A stretch of DNA of 64,000 nucleotides, from assembly GCF_902806685.2 (NCBI RefSeq), contig NC_048543.1, positions 8,280,106-8,344,105 on the forward strand, written 5' to 3'. The notes under the pieces were generated by a model. That model was not told where the DNA came from, made no database searches, and worked only from the letters and a program-made list of their open reading frames with translations. Shown piece by piece: positions 34,982 through 48,300 of the stretch. The position numbers were made by a program, and so were the translations under genes. The first letter of the stretch is position 1. Every line of letters begins with the position of its first letter. This DNA is from Maniola hyperantus. Taxonomy: Eukaryota > Arthropoda > Insecta > Lepidoptera > Nymphalidae.

Positions 34982-35585
34982 TTATATGCTGCTTGAAACC
35001 CATATGCTAGCTATGCTAGGGATGGCTAGGGAACACAACTTTGTTGGGTACAAATAAATGTCCTCAAAATGTCTACGACAGACCCTTCTGTTGCTGTAAA
35101 TGTAATCTTTATCTAATTCCGCTACATGACCCCCAATCTTCTTCAGCCACACTTGAAACAAATCAATGTGCTGATTTGGGTTGGGGAAACGGTGCAGTGA
35201 GATACCTGGAAATACATAATGAAGTAAAGATATTAAACATCAAGCTTATCTAATTATAGTGATCCGACTAATAGCTTATTTCTATTGAGAAAAGTGCTAA
35301 AAACATTAAGTCACTGTTCAAACATCAACATTTTAGGGTTTAGTACCTACATCTCACGTTTGCAATTAAACAAAACTGTGGTGCTAGAGCTAACGCATCT
35401 TGTCAAAAAGGCATCCTTGCATCACTGCTTCCTTGAAATGATAACTTTCAAGGGCAATCTTCCGATTGAATCAATTGAGTATATGAGGCAGCAAGCAATA
35501 CTTTCTGATATAAAACAGAACGAATTTACTTACCATCGCCTGCAACAGTTGAACAGCCAGGCACACAACATACTTTTTGAGACAT
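34982..35585 (-). CDS. THAP zinc-finger ORF of the transposon, two exons
   Basis: Exon 1 is 35585-35534 (MSQKVCCVPGCSTVAGDG) and exon 2 is 35205-34982, joined by a GTAAG...CAG intron with matching phase; 91 residues in all. THAP features are seen in order: the C-x(n)-C pair near residue 6 (CCVPGC), the HRFPNP motif after the intron, a conserved Trp (FQVWLKKIGG), and the second zinc pair in VCRRHFEDIYLYPTKL with the trailing AIPS. The intron inside the THAP domain is common in P-like elements. The frame ends at TAA (34984-34982) just before the frame of the C-terminal ORF opens. Could be expressed as a truncated DNA-binding protein. The domain call is strong; function is unknown. Confidence 0.8.
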
Positions 35586-36111
35586 TTTACAAATCTAAAC
35601 TTCTAAACCACTAAACAAAATCAGATTGCAACAGAGTTCAGGGGGAATGCCAAGTCAATCAATCGTTTACACAAGAAACAGTAGTCCAAAAAACAAGCCA
35701 AAATAATAAACGTAGGGATCGTCGGAGTCCGAAAGCAAAGCAAATGTCGTGAAATCTTTAATATCAAATAAAATTACTCCCAAAACTGTAGAACCACCGT
35801 AGAATTTCGTTATGAAATGAATTCAAATTTCAAACTTTTCTGACACTTGTCACCAGTTTTCTTGACCATAGATATGAAAATCTAGAATTTGAAGAACATT
35901 TAACTATTATTTTAAAAATAAAGCTTAATTTTAGCAAAATTTATAATAATTGAATATTTCTTTTTTCCAAATAAAAAGAAAGTATGTTTTTAATTTAATT
36001 TTTCACAATATTGGAACTTGAGTATTTTTAATTATGTTAACACTGTCATTAAAAATGATTTACATGTTAACACTGGAACATTATTTCTAAATCCAGCTCC
36101 TAGATGGCGCT

Positions 36112-37003
36112 ATTAATCTAGTTTAGCAGCAGAGTTCTAAGATAGCATACCATGATAGTGATCACCGATAGTGATGTATCCACGTCCCACGATGCGATGT
36201 ACCACCACAGATCCCTATAAACTAGTCTAGAGATGTACCACAGATCACTATCAGTGACGAATCTATCAGTATATTGTAGATAGAGTAATAAAGCTAGATA
36301 CAGGAACGTTTGCTTTCTCATTCACACTAAAAAGAGAGCACAGATAAAGTTACTAATGTGATAAACAGCGTCTCTGTTACTAAACAGCTAACTAGCTAAC
36401 CTATTTTTTGTCCCTTATCGTGTAACAGGTTTTTTCAAGAATACTTTATATTATATAATGTACCCTGTGACTATATACATGTGATTCATACTCTCTGCCA
36501 TGAACCAACCGAACGAACCAACATTGGACAACATTACAGCACATGCACAACACTATTTACATATCTTTGCCAAAATAAAAAGTATTGAAGTTGAATCAAA
36601 AAGCAAGAATCCAGAGCTGTAATTGGTCTGTGGCTGGCTGTGGTCTGTGGCTAGCAGCGGTGGCTAGCAGCTGTGGCTAGCAGTAAAAAAAGTGTTGTGT
36701 GAGAGCAGAATATTATTGATAGGATTTTAATTTTAATAATTGATAGATTAAAATAAAACAATATTTAATCATTTCTTCGTTGCCGGCACCCATAATATTA
36801 TAGTATCTAAAGTGAATTATTAAATATGTGACTAGTAGGATGTAAAATAAGACATCAATAAAAAATGCTTTTGTGTAGTCTAAAAACCTTCGGAATTCGT
36901 TGTGGGATGTGCTAAAAAATAAAAAAGGGATGTAAATTAAGCACCATAGTAGAAATTATTAAGTTAAGAATGTTTTAATTAGTGATCCATTTTGTTTTAA
37001 ACA
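36112..37003 (+). promoter_or_regulatory. bchs: bchs upstream region and presumed 5' UTR
   Basis: 890 bases between the transposon end and the bchs start codon; no ORF. Two items stand out. One is an inverted pair near 36153-36265 ('gatagtgatcaccgatagtg' facing 'cagatcactatcagtgacga'). The other is an imperfect short tandem repeat of 'ctgtggctagcag' units at 36628-36684. The transcription start is not identifiable by eye. Confidence 0.4.
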
Positions 37004-39356
37004 ATGAATTTAATGCGCAAATTGCGTGGGGCGTCCGCCTCATCTTCGGCAGAGGCCGCTGAGGCGTCGAGCTCGTCTCACGTCCAGCTCGGGTTAATGC
37101 ACCTCAAGAAGCTATTCGCAGAATACACCCATCCACCGCAGCCTCTGACAGAGGTAGAAAAAGATGATAAATTGTATAACATGCTACCCCTCTTTTGTAA
37201 GGTAAGGTCTTGATATTATTACCTTTATAGTTGCTGTTATTCGTGTGTATTGTGTATATGTGTGCTTTATTTTTATAAATTTCAGCAGTAAGTGATTTTT
37301 TACATGCAAATCTTTGAACCCATATCACTTTAAAACTACAGATTTTTACTGAACCTGACAAATACAGATCCAGTTTCCAGAGCGTATTTACAAAATTTAA
37401 TTGAGATTGATTCAAATAAGAATCAAACTTTGTTTGTATGGGGTGTGCTTGAAGTATTTGAAAGAGTCTTCTTCAGTCAATAGTACTGAAAATTTGGCCA
37501 GGCACATTTTGCCTAAATTTCTTATCAGATATTTTTATCAAGGTAGGTATTTATCCAAAAAGTAATTGGCCTAATTTTTTTTTAAACAGGAACTTACGAA
37601 TCTCTTGCTGGTTCTTCTTGTTAAAGCTTATTTGAAAAACTTTCTATTTTACTCTATTCCACTCTAAAACCTGATTTTTTTCTGTTTCTGATCAAAGCCA
37701 TACCTTTTCCCTATGTTTATTATATTTATATTTAACAACTTCAATGACAAAAAATCTAATACCTCTTCCCTGTTCCCTTACCTTAACTGCTGATATTTTA
37801 TCAATTAAAACCATTTTCCATCCCTAGGTTTTCAAAAATGAACATTCTTGTATGCAGGTTTTTGGCACAAGTCCATCAAGTGAGATGAATGAAAAGTTTT
37901 GGGATATCTTGTCATTTTGCCAGCAAGTGTCAAAGCTTATGGTCTCAGAAATAAGAAAGAGAGCTAGCAATCAAAGCACAGAGGCAGCTAGTTGTGCTAT
38001 AGCTAAATTTTTGGAGATAGAGAATTCAGAAGAGTCAAGTAATGGCTGGATGCTATTATCCACTTTGAATCTCTTGGCAGCTGGTGATCAGTCTTTAATT
38101 CAGGTTAGTTACAATCAAATCAAAGCCATTTATCCATACTATTAATATTATAAATGCGAAAGTGTGTCTGTCTGTCTGCTAGCATTTCACGGCCCATCCG
38201 TTCAACTGATTTTGACGAAATTTGGCACAGAGATAGCTTGCATCCCGGGGAAGGACATAGGCTACTTTTTATCCCAGAAAATTAAAGAGTTTCCACTGGA
38301 TTTTTAAAAACCTAAATTCACGCAGACAAAGATATTTGATTTTCTAAATTTATTTAAAATTCAGAAAGTTAAAAGTTATCTCCATTCATTTCAGCCAAAT
38401 TGATTCAGTTGTTGGGGGCGTGAAGGAGTAACAAACATCCTAATTTACACATTTTATAATACTATTAGAATATTGATTTAAAAACACAGTCTTGATGAAC
38501 AAATAGTTAATTTACCTTTAACAGCCATGTAATGCAACAATCTTACAAACTGGTTCAATGTCAATATTCCATGAGCACCATTAGCAATTTGTTAATTTTG
38601 TTCTGTTTCTAGGTCATGACTACTGCAGCTATACCGTCAACACTAGTCAAATGTCTGTACCTGTTCTTTGATCTACCGGAAATACCTGAATCTGAAGCAG
38701 ATGTCCAAGATGGTAATAGTGAATTTACACCACGGGAGAGAAGGATACTTTTGCAGAAGATTTTTGTTCAAGTATGATTTGTTTTAAACATATTATGTAT
38801 TATATATGTATACTAGCTGATGCCCGCGACTACGTCCGCGTGGATTTAAGTTTTCCAAAATCCCATGGGAACTTGTTAATTTTCCGGGATAAAAAGTAAC
38901 CTATGTGCTAATCCAGGGTATAGTCTATCTCCATTCCAAATTTCAGCCAAATCCGTCCAGTAATTTTTGCATGAAGGAGTAACAAACATACACACACACA
39001 CATACAAACTTTCGCCTTTATAATATTAGTCGGGATGTCCAAAATTCATCGGTGCTTCAAGACTAAAGTCTTGAAACAGTATGCAATATCTTGCGACTGA
39101 TGGTCTTGGTACTCCTCATTAGCAGTTAATTATAATAATTCATTTTTGTTTTTTATATTAAAGGTTCTAGTCAGACTATGCAGTCACCCTTTTCCCTGTG
39201 AAGAATTGGCAAGGAAGGATGACCTTAGCTTACTGTTCTCTGCCATCACATCCTGGTGTGCACCATATAATATGATGTGGAGGAAATCGGCAGCTGAGGT
39301 TTTGATGACCTTATCCAGACATGGCTTGACACAGTCTGTCGTCCAGTACATTCACA
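37004..39356 (+). CDS. bchs: bchs exons 1-4: conserved N-terminus
   Basis: Exon 1 gives MNLMRKLRG, a Ser/Ala-rich insert, and LGLMHLKKLFAEYTHPPQPL. Exon 2 holds IRKRASNQSTEAASCAIAKF and GWMLLSTLNLLA, among the most conserved WDFY3 segments. Exon 3 holds STLVKCLYLFFDLPEIPE. Exon 4 holds VLVRLCSHPFPCEELARKDD and NMMWRKSAAEVLMTLSRHGL. Phases at the exits are 0, 0, 0 and 1. The fold is predicted to be armadillo-like helical repeats. Introns 2 and 3 hold the repeats at 38134 and 38811. Confidence 0.93.
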
Positions 39357-42300
39357 GTAAGCCAATTTTTAAAGTATAATCTGTTTTATAATTTTATCAA
39401 AGTTATAATAAAGTTATAATAGGGTCTTGGACTGTAGTCATAAAATGAAGTGATTTTTAAAGAGAATGATAAAAAAATCACGAGTTTTCTCTTTGATAAT
39501 AAATTCTAATCCCATAAAATACCACTATACAAAAAATCACATCCTTTTATTTCTACAGGCCAAGACCCTATTTTGTCACCGACATTTGAAGGAAAATCTG
39601 AAATAAATTTTAATACATTTATATCAAAAATTGCAAATGCAGGGATTGAACCTGCATCTCTCTGACTGGTTTTTTTACAACTATATTTTAATTGGAAAAG
39701 GACTATGTGTGTTTTATTAAGAAGTCTGTACTTCACTACATGATTCCCCCGCTGTGCTGACTGCTGAGTTTGTGTTTTGTTCAGGCTAATCTCACAAACT
39801 AGTGTAATCTTCATATTATGGTTTTCACTTCAGAAAGAACGATTATCTAAGAACGTTTAGATATAGATATCTGCCATAAACTTCGTTACTTGACCCCCTC
39901 CCCTGCATCCATCCACCAGAAGTTATCCAGCTATAGATTAGTAGTGCTAACCGTGCAAAGCAGAGACGGGTCGCCGCTAGTTAAGATAAACTTACTTTCA
40001 TAAAAAGCAGGGATTGGAAGAATCACATTTCAACATCTTTTTTCCTATAAAACCAACATCTATAATGTAAATAGCCTGACATGTCACTTAGCACTTGTAT
40101 GTAAACAACATTGCAAATTGAAATGCTCAATACTGTAGGTTCTATTTAGTTTTATGTGGCTGAGTACTTATTTGAATTTTCAATTTATTTATACTGATGA
40201 CTGCAGTTATTATATTATGGATGATAATTTCATATTGTATTTACAGATAAGGGATGTGTGGGACTTTGTATTGAAAACATGCAAAAGATCCCAGAGTTAA
40301 CACCACTAGAGGTAAATAGAAAATCCATACTAATATTATAAATGCGAAAGTGTATCTGTCTGTCTGTCTGTCTGCTAGCTTTTCACGGCCCAACCGTTCA
40401 ACCGATTTTGATGAAATTTGGTACAGAGTTAGCTTATATCCCGGGGAAGGACATAGGCTACTTTTCATCCCGGAAAATTGATGAGTTCCCACGGGATTTT
40501 TAAAAACCTAAATCCAGGGCATCAGCTAGTATAAAAATAATTATATTTATAACTAATTATAATTTTTACTATTGGTTAGCCCTGGTTACACATACCCTTT
40601 TCCAACGCGCGTTAATTAAGCATTAGTGTGAATTGACCACACAAACCTTTGATTCAATTATGTTAGAAAAGCAGTTGGTATGTGAACCCATTTTGTTGAC
40701 GATTTTAAGGCTTGTAAAAAAGAGTGGTAAAGTGATTAAAGCTAAATGTTGTAAAGTGTATGGCAGTCTTTACACTTATACATTTTCTTTTTCAGGTTGT
40801 AGAAATGTTTGTGGCGGTGTTTTGTTTCTTGAAAGATTCCAGTGAAGTTAGTCAATTATTATTGGACGATTTTCGCACATGTCAAGGATACCTGTTTCTA
40901 TCAGAATTTCTTCTCAAGTATGTATACAAAACAGTAGTTTAAACTAATTTTAGTTATTTGTATAATGTGCATGTTTATATTCAGTAGAAGTAAGCTTTAG
41001 ATTAACTTTAAGTTGCTTAGAATTTTTAATTTTAGTTATAGGTTTTATACTTTACACTTTTCTTTGTTATTACCACAGACATGAGAGACAAGATGTGCCC
41101 GATTATTTAACATCAGGGTAAGCACTGTTTTATAGTTTTTATAATGTTAAAATGTTGAATATTGCAGTAATAGCTTTCCATGCTTTTACCATAATTAGTT
41201 TACTATACATATTCCACAAGCATTTTGACAAGTGACATTGTAATAACCGTTGCTATCCTAATTGTTATTTCCTTAAGTACTAGAAGTATCATCATCACTG
41301 TTGGCAACTGATAGACATCCATTGCTGGACATAGCTCTCTCTCTTTTATTTATTTATTTAGACTTCCACGCGCCACGGTCTTGCGCCGCCTAAATCCAGC
41401 GGCTCCCTGCGACTCGTTTGACTCGTTTCTGTCCGCTTAGTGGGGGACTGCTAACGCTGCGCTTTCCGGTGCGAGGTCGCCATTCTAGCACCTCGGGACT
41501 CCAACGTCTATCGGTTTTTCGAACTATGTGCCTTGCCCATTGCCAGTTGCCACTTAAGCTTCGCACCCAGTCGAGCTATGTCGTTTACTCTGGTTCTCTG
41601 GCAGTAGTAGCGTTTTTTAAGGCGTCGTCGATTAAAAAGCGATCAGTTGGATTTTCAACACTTTGTCGTAAGCGTTCAATTCAAAATGGCTTGTTTAAGC
41701 TTAGGAACGTATCAGCCCCCTGATTATGTAAGAAATGTGAAAAAATGTGAACAGCAAATTCAACCAATCAAGGAGCAGAATTTGCTGTCGATTACGATTA
41801 CAATGAATACGTTTTTCGTAAACAATCCGGGGGCAGGTTTCACCGTAGCGCCTTTACACTGATGGAAATTTGCATAACACAAAAACGCCTCGTATTCAGC
41901 AAAAAATATTGTTTTCTACTACGAAAATTTCACATGGACGCTTCTATTAAATAGAAATTTTAAGTTTATCTATTTTCAGGCTAGAAGAAGAACGACTAAG
42001 CGGGACGGAAGCTCGCGCGGCCTTGAGAAACTTAGTCCTCATGATATCATCCCTCTGTGCCTGCGGTTTTTCCGAGTTACGGCCGACTAGAGCAAATACC
42101 GAACTGTTCAAACTGCAAGGATTCGTTCTACCTCAGCCTTCCACTCCTGGACAGGCTGTCAGAAATGTTCAAGCATTTCAGGTAAATCTAATATTTAAGT
42201 TTAGTGACAGAGTTATTATAAAACTGCAGTCTGCAGGTATGCAAAGGCATATGTGTTTTTTTAAACACATATGAGCCTTGTTGACAAAAACGTACGATTG

Positions 42301-45300
42301 TGTGTATGATACGTATACGGCACAGATTATATAGATTCTGGCGCGGTGTATACGTGTCTTTGGGTAAAACGAGACCTACGAGCCTTGTAACCAATTTTCA
42401 GTTATGATTTTAAAGTACCCACTTAATGAGGTATTAGTCTAATTTTTTCGACTTTCACTTCATGAGAAGTGAAAAATTGAAGTGAAGTGAGTAATGAAAA
42501 TATTTTTCACTTCCTGAGCATGCTGAGCAAATATTTTTTTCCTATACAAGGAAAACCGTTTGCTCTTTTGCTTGCTATTTAAAAAAAAAACAATCAATCG
42601 TGAAAAATTTCATAGTGATTTGTAATAAGATTATAGTTCCCTTACACATTTCGTCCATTACAGGTGTTACAGTCAGTATTCATGAAGTCAACATCGGCAG
42701 CCCTGTGCTGCACCATACTGGACGCGATATCCAGCGTGTACCACGCAGATAACGCTAACTACTTCATACTGGAGAATCAGAACACACTCAGCCAATTCTC
42801 CGAGAGGATCCACACGAAAAACGCTGAAATACAAGAGAAGTTTTTTGAATTGCTAGAGTTTATCGTTTTCCAGCTGAACTTTGTACCGTGCAAGGAACTG
42901 ATATCGCTCTCGTTGTTGCTAAAAGCGCATAAGTCGAAGAGCTGCAGCATTCTATGTATGAAGACCCTGTTGAACATTTTGAAGTGAGTATTTACTATGT
43001 TTCACGAGTTTGGCTATTTATGTGGTTAATTCTGTTGAACACAGTCTCTAAAGTAAACTGAAATGACAGGTCTAAATCGATCGCTATCACTTTTACAACG
43101 CTCCCTGCTTAAAAGGATATCGCTAGATATAGACCTGTCAATTTAGATTAGTTTAAAGATTGTGTACGACATTATTAGCCCTACTAGTTGTGAGATGCGA
43201 CGATCAAATTAGTAATGCAGTATTTAAAATAATAACAGAAACAATAACTATTAGGGTGTCGATGTTAGTAAATAATGCCAATTAATTATAGAAGAAGTTG
43301 AAGCTTTTCAAATAAGAATTGGACCGGATATTGACGAAAATTTTATTTTAATCAACAATCTATGAATTCTAAAAATGAATCCATATTTTTAATTCGCCCA
43401 TTAATCACGCCAGAGCATCCTAGGAGCGGATAAACCAGAGATGAAATACAAGTACAATTCTGTGACGACAATTTTTATTGTTTATTTTCACATTAGCATA
43501 CTTTTCTTTTGTTCAAATAACATTTTTGCTCTTGTTACATGCGCTCCCGAAAAAGAAGTAGTGGCAAGGTGGAGGGTAATAGTTCGTCACAAGATGGTAC
43601 AGGGTCAGTCCTATTCTTATTTGAGTCAGAATCGTAGAGTATGTAGTGTGTAGTTATAAGCTAAGACAAACCCCTTGCATGATACACCCTCCCTTACAAG
43701 GGCACCTTCAAATTTGTCACAAAGTGGCCGCGTGGAGGCAGCGCGGCTGCAGCGCTGCGCCCGAGCTGCTTCTTGAAACCTAGCATGACTGTATGAAGTA
43801 TTTCTTTGGGCTGTGCTTGAAAAGTATTGCAATAGCTTAGATTCAGAACAACTAGAATAAATAATGTATTGTATTTTTTGGAGTTTATAAAAGCAATATT
43901 CCCTCACTTTCATTTAACCTCAGCATGTACAGCTTTTTCGAACGTTATTCAGTTATAAATTAGATTCTGAACAATCTTGATGCATTGTCAGACGTTAAAA
44001 CAGAGAAAAGGGTAAGTTGTAAGGGAAGTTGACAAGATGGCACATTTATAACTTTAGGAAATTATGACAAGACACAAAAATATGAAAAGAGACATATAAT
44101 AATATATTTATCAAAAACGGACAATGCCACAAGATTATAGGGTCTAGTTATATAAATACTCCCTATGTAATATAATTTCATTAAAAATTGTCTTAACAGG
44201 CACAACGCAATTTTTAAAGACGTGTACCGAGAAGTGGGGATGCTGGAAGTTTTCGTCACTTGTCTGTCCCGTTACGCAGTGTTTCTAAAAGATAAACAGT
44301 TGGAAGAGGAAAGATCTATCAGGGAGGGTGACAAACCTGCAACTGATGCCCCAAAACCTCCCGAGAGAAAGAAGAGACAGTCGAGGCAGGACTCGTTGAT
44401 AAAGGATCCTAATTCGGATGTGGAGGAAGAAGAGTTGGGTGCGTTAGTCATGGACGGCTTGACTGCACTGTTGAACGGGAATGTTAATAACTGCAATGTG
44501 TTTAGAGACTGTGGTGGGGCGAAGTGCGTGCACGGCATGGTTATTCATGAGTCGTGCAGGAGTAAAGCCTTGGGTGAGTGATAATTTTTAAATATGCATA
44601 TAATGCGTACATTTTGAAAAAAGACTCGCCATATTTGCCCTATGTGTCAACCGTCAAAAGTAGATTTAGTACGGTAAACCATACAGTGCGACAAGGCTCT
44701 TTTGGCGCCTGGCCATAATTGGAACTAACGCCGCCATCTTGTGAAGTGTCACACTGTCCTCTGTTTTACTGTTAATTTTGATTTATATTCTGTTTTTTTT
44801 CTTTGCGGCACTGGATCCAGTTAGTTGATTGCCTCAGCTTGCGGGATCTACTTTTAGCACCTCTTCTCTTGTCTCCATTTCCTATATCGTTTTTCTTCTT
44901 CTATCTAGTTTTCATCGCAAGCTGTGGCAATCACTACGTGGGTCTACAAAATAATATTAATATGTATTTCTTTACTTTTGTGTAATATTAAGTTTATTAT
45001 TTGTAACCTGTTGATTGTCCTTTTAAATAAAAAATAATAAAAACAAAAATAAAAATAAAATTTCTTTTGTAACAAGGTGTAATAAGGGAGTTGATAGTGA
45101 GTGGGTCGGGTGAGGAGGACATGTCCGCGTTGTTGTGTGGGATGCACGCAGCGCCCAACGATGCCCTGAAGCTAAAACTGCACATATTAAAAGCTCTGCT
45201 TGTCTGTCTTCGGGACTCACATCGGACGAGAACTATTTTCAGAAAGGTAAGGTAGGTTACAGTAAGAATCTGTTGTTAGGCTTAAAAAATTAAAAAAGTC

Positions 45301-48300
45301 GTGACCTTTATTCATTCAAAACCATATGTGAATGTGTCATTCTAAAAACAGATATGGAATAAGGACCCAAAAGTTTTGATTTTGCTAAGTTTTTTTTGTA
45401 ACATCCCTTTTATTCCCAAAATACGCAAGCATTTTTACGACCTTGTTTCTGAAATACATTTTTCAAAATGAGATAGTTTTTATACTTCATTGCTAGTTTC
45501 TATACACCTAGAACTCGTGTTGACGAATTCATAGTAATAGTTTTATAGCGTCAAGTTCTATTAGAACTCCGTTTATAGTTGTTCCAAACTGTACTTTATG
45601 ATTTATTGATTCAACAATAAGTTCTTGCAGTCAACAACGCTATTTTCAAATCCTGGTAAAGAGATGATTGAGCATTAAGTAATTAACAGTGGTCTATCCT
45701 GTTCCATTGGGGACAATGAGAAAGTGATAGCATTTAGGCAGCTTAGAGAAATGTACACAATCGAATAAGCACCAATATAAATTGCGATCAATTATATTTT
45801 TTATAATTTTTTAGTGTTTTACCTACACTTCAAGGAAATTACTAAATAATTTTAAATACCAAAAATTGCGTAACCGGCAGTCGCTTCAGTACTGAGTTAA
45901 TATACATATCACCAATTTCGTGGAAAGCTAGACCGTGGCCGAGTGGTCAAGGCATCGGGTGCGAACCCAGAAGATGCAGGTTCGATTCCTGCCGGTTACG
46001 CAATTTTTGATATGTATTTAAAATTATTTTTCGATCAATTGTTCGACAGGTGAGCGGATTTGTTTACGTTACCAGCGTGCTGGTGTCGCTGGAAGGGAAG
46101 TTACAAGGGGACGAACCGATGGACCACGACATGTTGCAGCTGATACACATAGTTTTTTACACAATAAGCACAGCTATGAGATTTGAGCCTGCAAATGCTA
46201 AATTTTTTCATCACGAGGTGAGCTTAAGTTGCATTAAAAAAAAAAAAAAAAAGATTCCGACGAATTGAGAACCTCCTCCTTTTTTTGAAGTCGGTTAAAA
46301 ACAGCAACCGATCTTGATAGAATTTGACAAACGCTTCTTATAGACAACCACAAGATAATTTTATCCTAGAAAATCAAAAAATCTAAGACCACGAACTTAG
46401 CTGTAGGTAACAAATGAAATTAGTACAGTACGCAGCAGAAACCTTTAGAAAGAGATAGCGGTTTCGTTGAGACCGACAAAACGTCACATTGGTATGAGTG
46501 ACAGAGACAATGCTCTATAAAACCGAAATCTCATTTTAAAGGTTGATGTACAATAAAGTAAAGGTTTTTGAAAAACTAGTATGAAAACTTGGTTGTCCGT
46601 GTAAACTTGCCAGATGCTCAAACCATGCCAGCCTTCTTATTACTGCGAAAAAGGGGTTGCGTTCGTCACACACATAGTACCTATCTAAATATATAAAATG
46701 AAAAGCTGACTGACTGACTGATCTATCAACGCACAGCTCGAACTACTGGACGGTGGTTTCAACCCCTAAGGGGATAAAATAGGGGTTTGAAATTTGTGCA
46801 GTCCACGTGGACGAAATCGGGGGGATAAGCTAGTCTAACACAACACATAATGCTTTGTTTGTAGATCTGTATGACAACGTTATATGAAACGATACGATTA
46901 CTGGGCTGTTTCACGAAGGACATAGAGTTACAAAACGACATCGATGCTGGTGACCCACAGCTTTATGAGGTTTTCCACGAAATATTCACTGGAAATATTC
47001 TAGAAACCACGTATGTACAAAAAGTTGTATTTTCTAATCATAAGGTAGATTTATTTAAATGCCAATGAAAAAATGACTGTTTTTTCTAACTGTTTTGTTC
47101 CGTTATCGTGTCTGGTTTTTCGAAAGGCGAATCTTTCACTGACCAGTACAGAACTTTGCAAGGAGTAATTTAGGCTCTTTTTATCTTGGAAACTTTGTCC
47201 TATGGGAATCCAGTTACTTCCGCGTCGACGAAGTTGCAGACAAAAAGACTTTTAAAGCTCATAATAATATTAGTGGGAATCAACAGGTTCCAACAGGCTT
47301 TCGTGGCTAGTTCTTTGAAACAGCGGAAGTTTCACTGGCCAGTAGATAACTTTGTTGTAGAAATGTAATCCCATAGGAACACAGATACTTCCGCGCGCAG
47401 GAACTTCTATACTCTATCCGCATAAAGAAGTTAGAGAAATTCCCATATAAATGATAGAGACCAAATTAAAGAAAAAAACTCAGATTAAAGTGGCTGTGAT
47501 TTTCTATTAATTTCTAGGTTTCCGGAAAAAGTACCAGTTGTATTCGTACACGCATGTATCGTACTGAGGCTATTGTATGACGTGGCGTTGGACTCGTTCG
47601 ATAAGCCGACGTTTTGTGGGTCGCTTAATGTCAAGTCACCGAGTTTAACGCGACAAAGTTCTGCCATCAACGAGGTATTATAAAATTTAAAATTAAACTT
47701 CAGGCATAGAATGCTTGATTGGGATTGACTGTTGGCCACTGAACTCTACCAGAGTGAACTAGAGTGAGGGAGCTTTAGGGTTGTTACTGAATCGACTTAT
47801 GTCAAATATTAGGCTATGGTGGACGTAAAATCAAAGAAAAATAGGTGTTTATTAGGCTACCTAGCGTCAAATGTAGGTAACATTGGACGACTGCTAGTGA
47901 CGTCGAAGCCTCGACGTTTTGTTACAAGTTTTTTAACTGTTTTGCACTGTTGCTCTACTTAACCTAAGTACGCTAGACCTGCGACTCCCGACCTGTTTTT
48001 GAAGCAACTTGATTTTCGCAATTATGGCGCTGATAGCAGCAGTAAGCATCATGTGATCGATTACGATACAAACGATTCTATACAAATTCCAATTTTTTTA
48101 ACTGTAACATAGGCATGCGTTTGACGACAATCATGCTTAATAAAAAGCAATGATCGGAGTCTAGGTTGGAGCGTGTTTGCCTAGAAGGCGCTTCTTCACT
48201 CTTGCCTTGAAGGTGTTTTACGTGATTGGAAATTCGTATACCCTATCCGCGGAATGAAGTCAGTATAGCGCTCTCTCTGTTTAGCTTTACGTAACAGAGA

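Larger units (their letters stand above)
34029..36111 (-). mobile_element. THAP/P-element-like DNA transposon, internally deleted
   Basis: The ends are inverted: 'agcgccatctaggag' at 34029-34043 is exactly mirrored by 'ctcctagatggcgct' at 36097-36111, and the similarity runs on imperfectly for about 10 more bases inward. Inside, on the minus strand, lie a two-exon THAP zinc-finger ORF (35585-34982) and a C-terminal transposase-like ORF (34974-34522). A complete P/THAP9-type transposase is several hundred residues longer, so the catalytic middle is absent. The element sits between the CHORDC1 and bchs genes. I found no convincing 8-bp target duplication outside the ends ('acttgaaa' versus 'attaatct'), so the exact termini are uncertain. 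Confidence 0.75.

Noticed and set aside
35041..35253. Plus-strand 70-codon open frame with several cysteines
   Set aside because: Antisense shadow of THAP exon 2; the cysteine pattern arises from the complementary strand.
35285..35614. Plus-strand 109-codon open frame with a plausible-looking protein and an acceptor-like 'attatag' upstream
   Set aside because: It overlaps the THAP exon 1 and intron on the opposite strand, has no matching upstream donor in phase and no family resemblance; the minus-strand THAP reading is far stronger.
45929..45999. Functional tRNA-Ser gene
   Set aside because: The acceptor stem mismatches and the serine variable arm is missing; a second diverged partial copy at 39600-39690 shows it is a repeat family.
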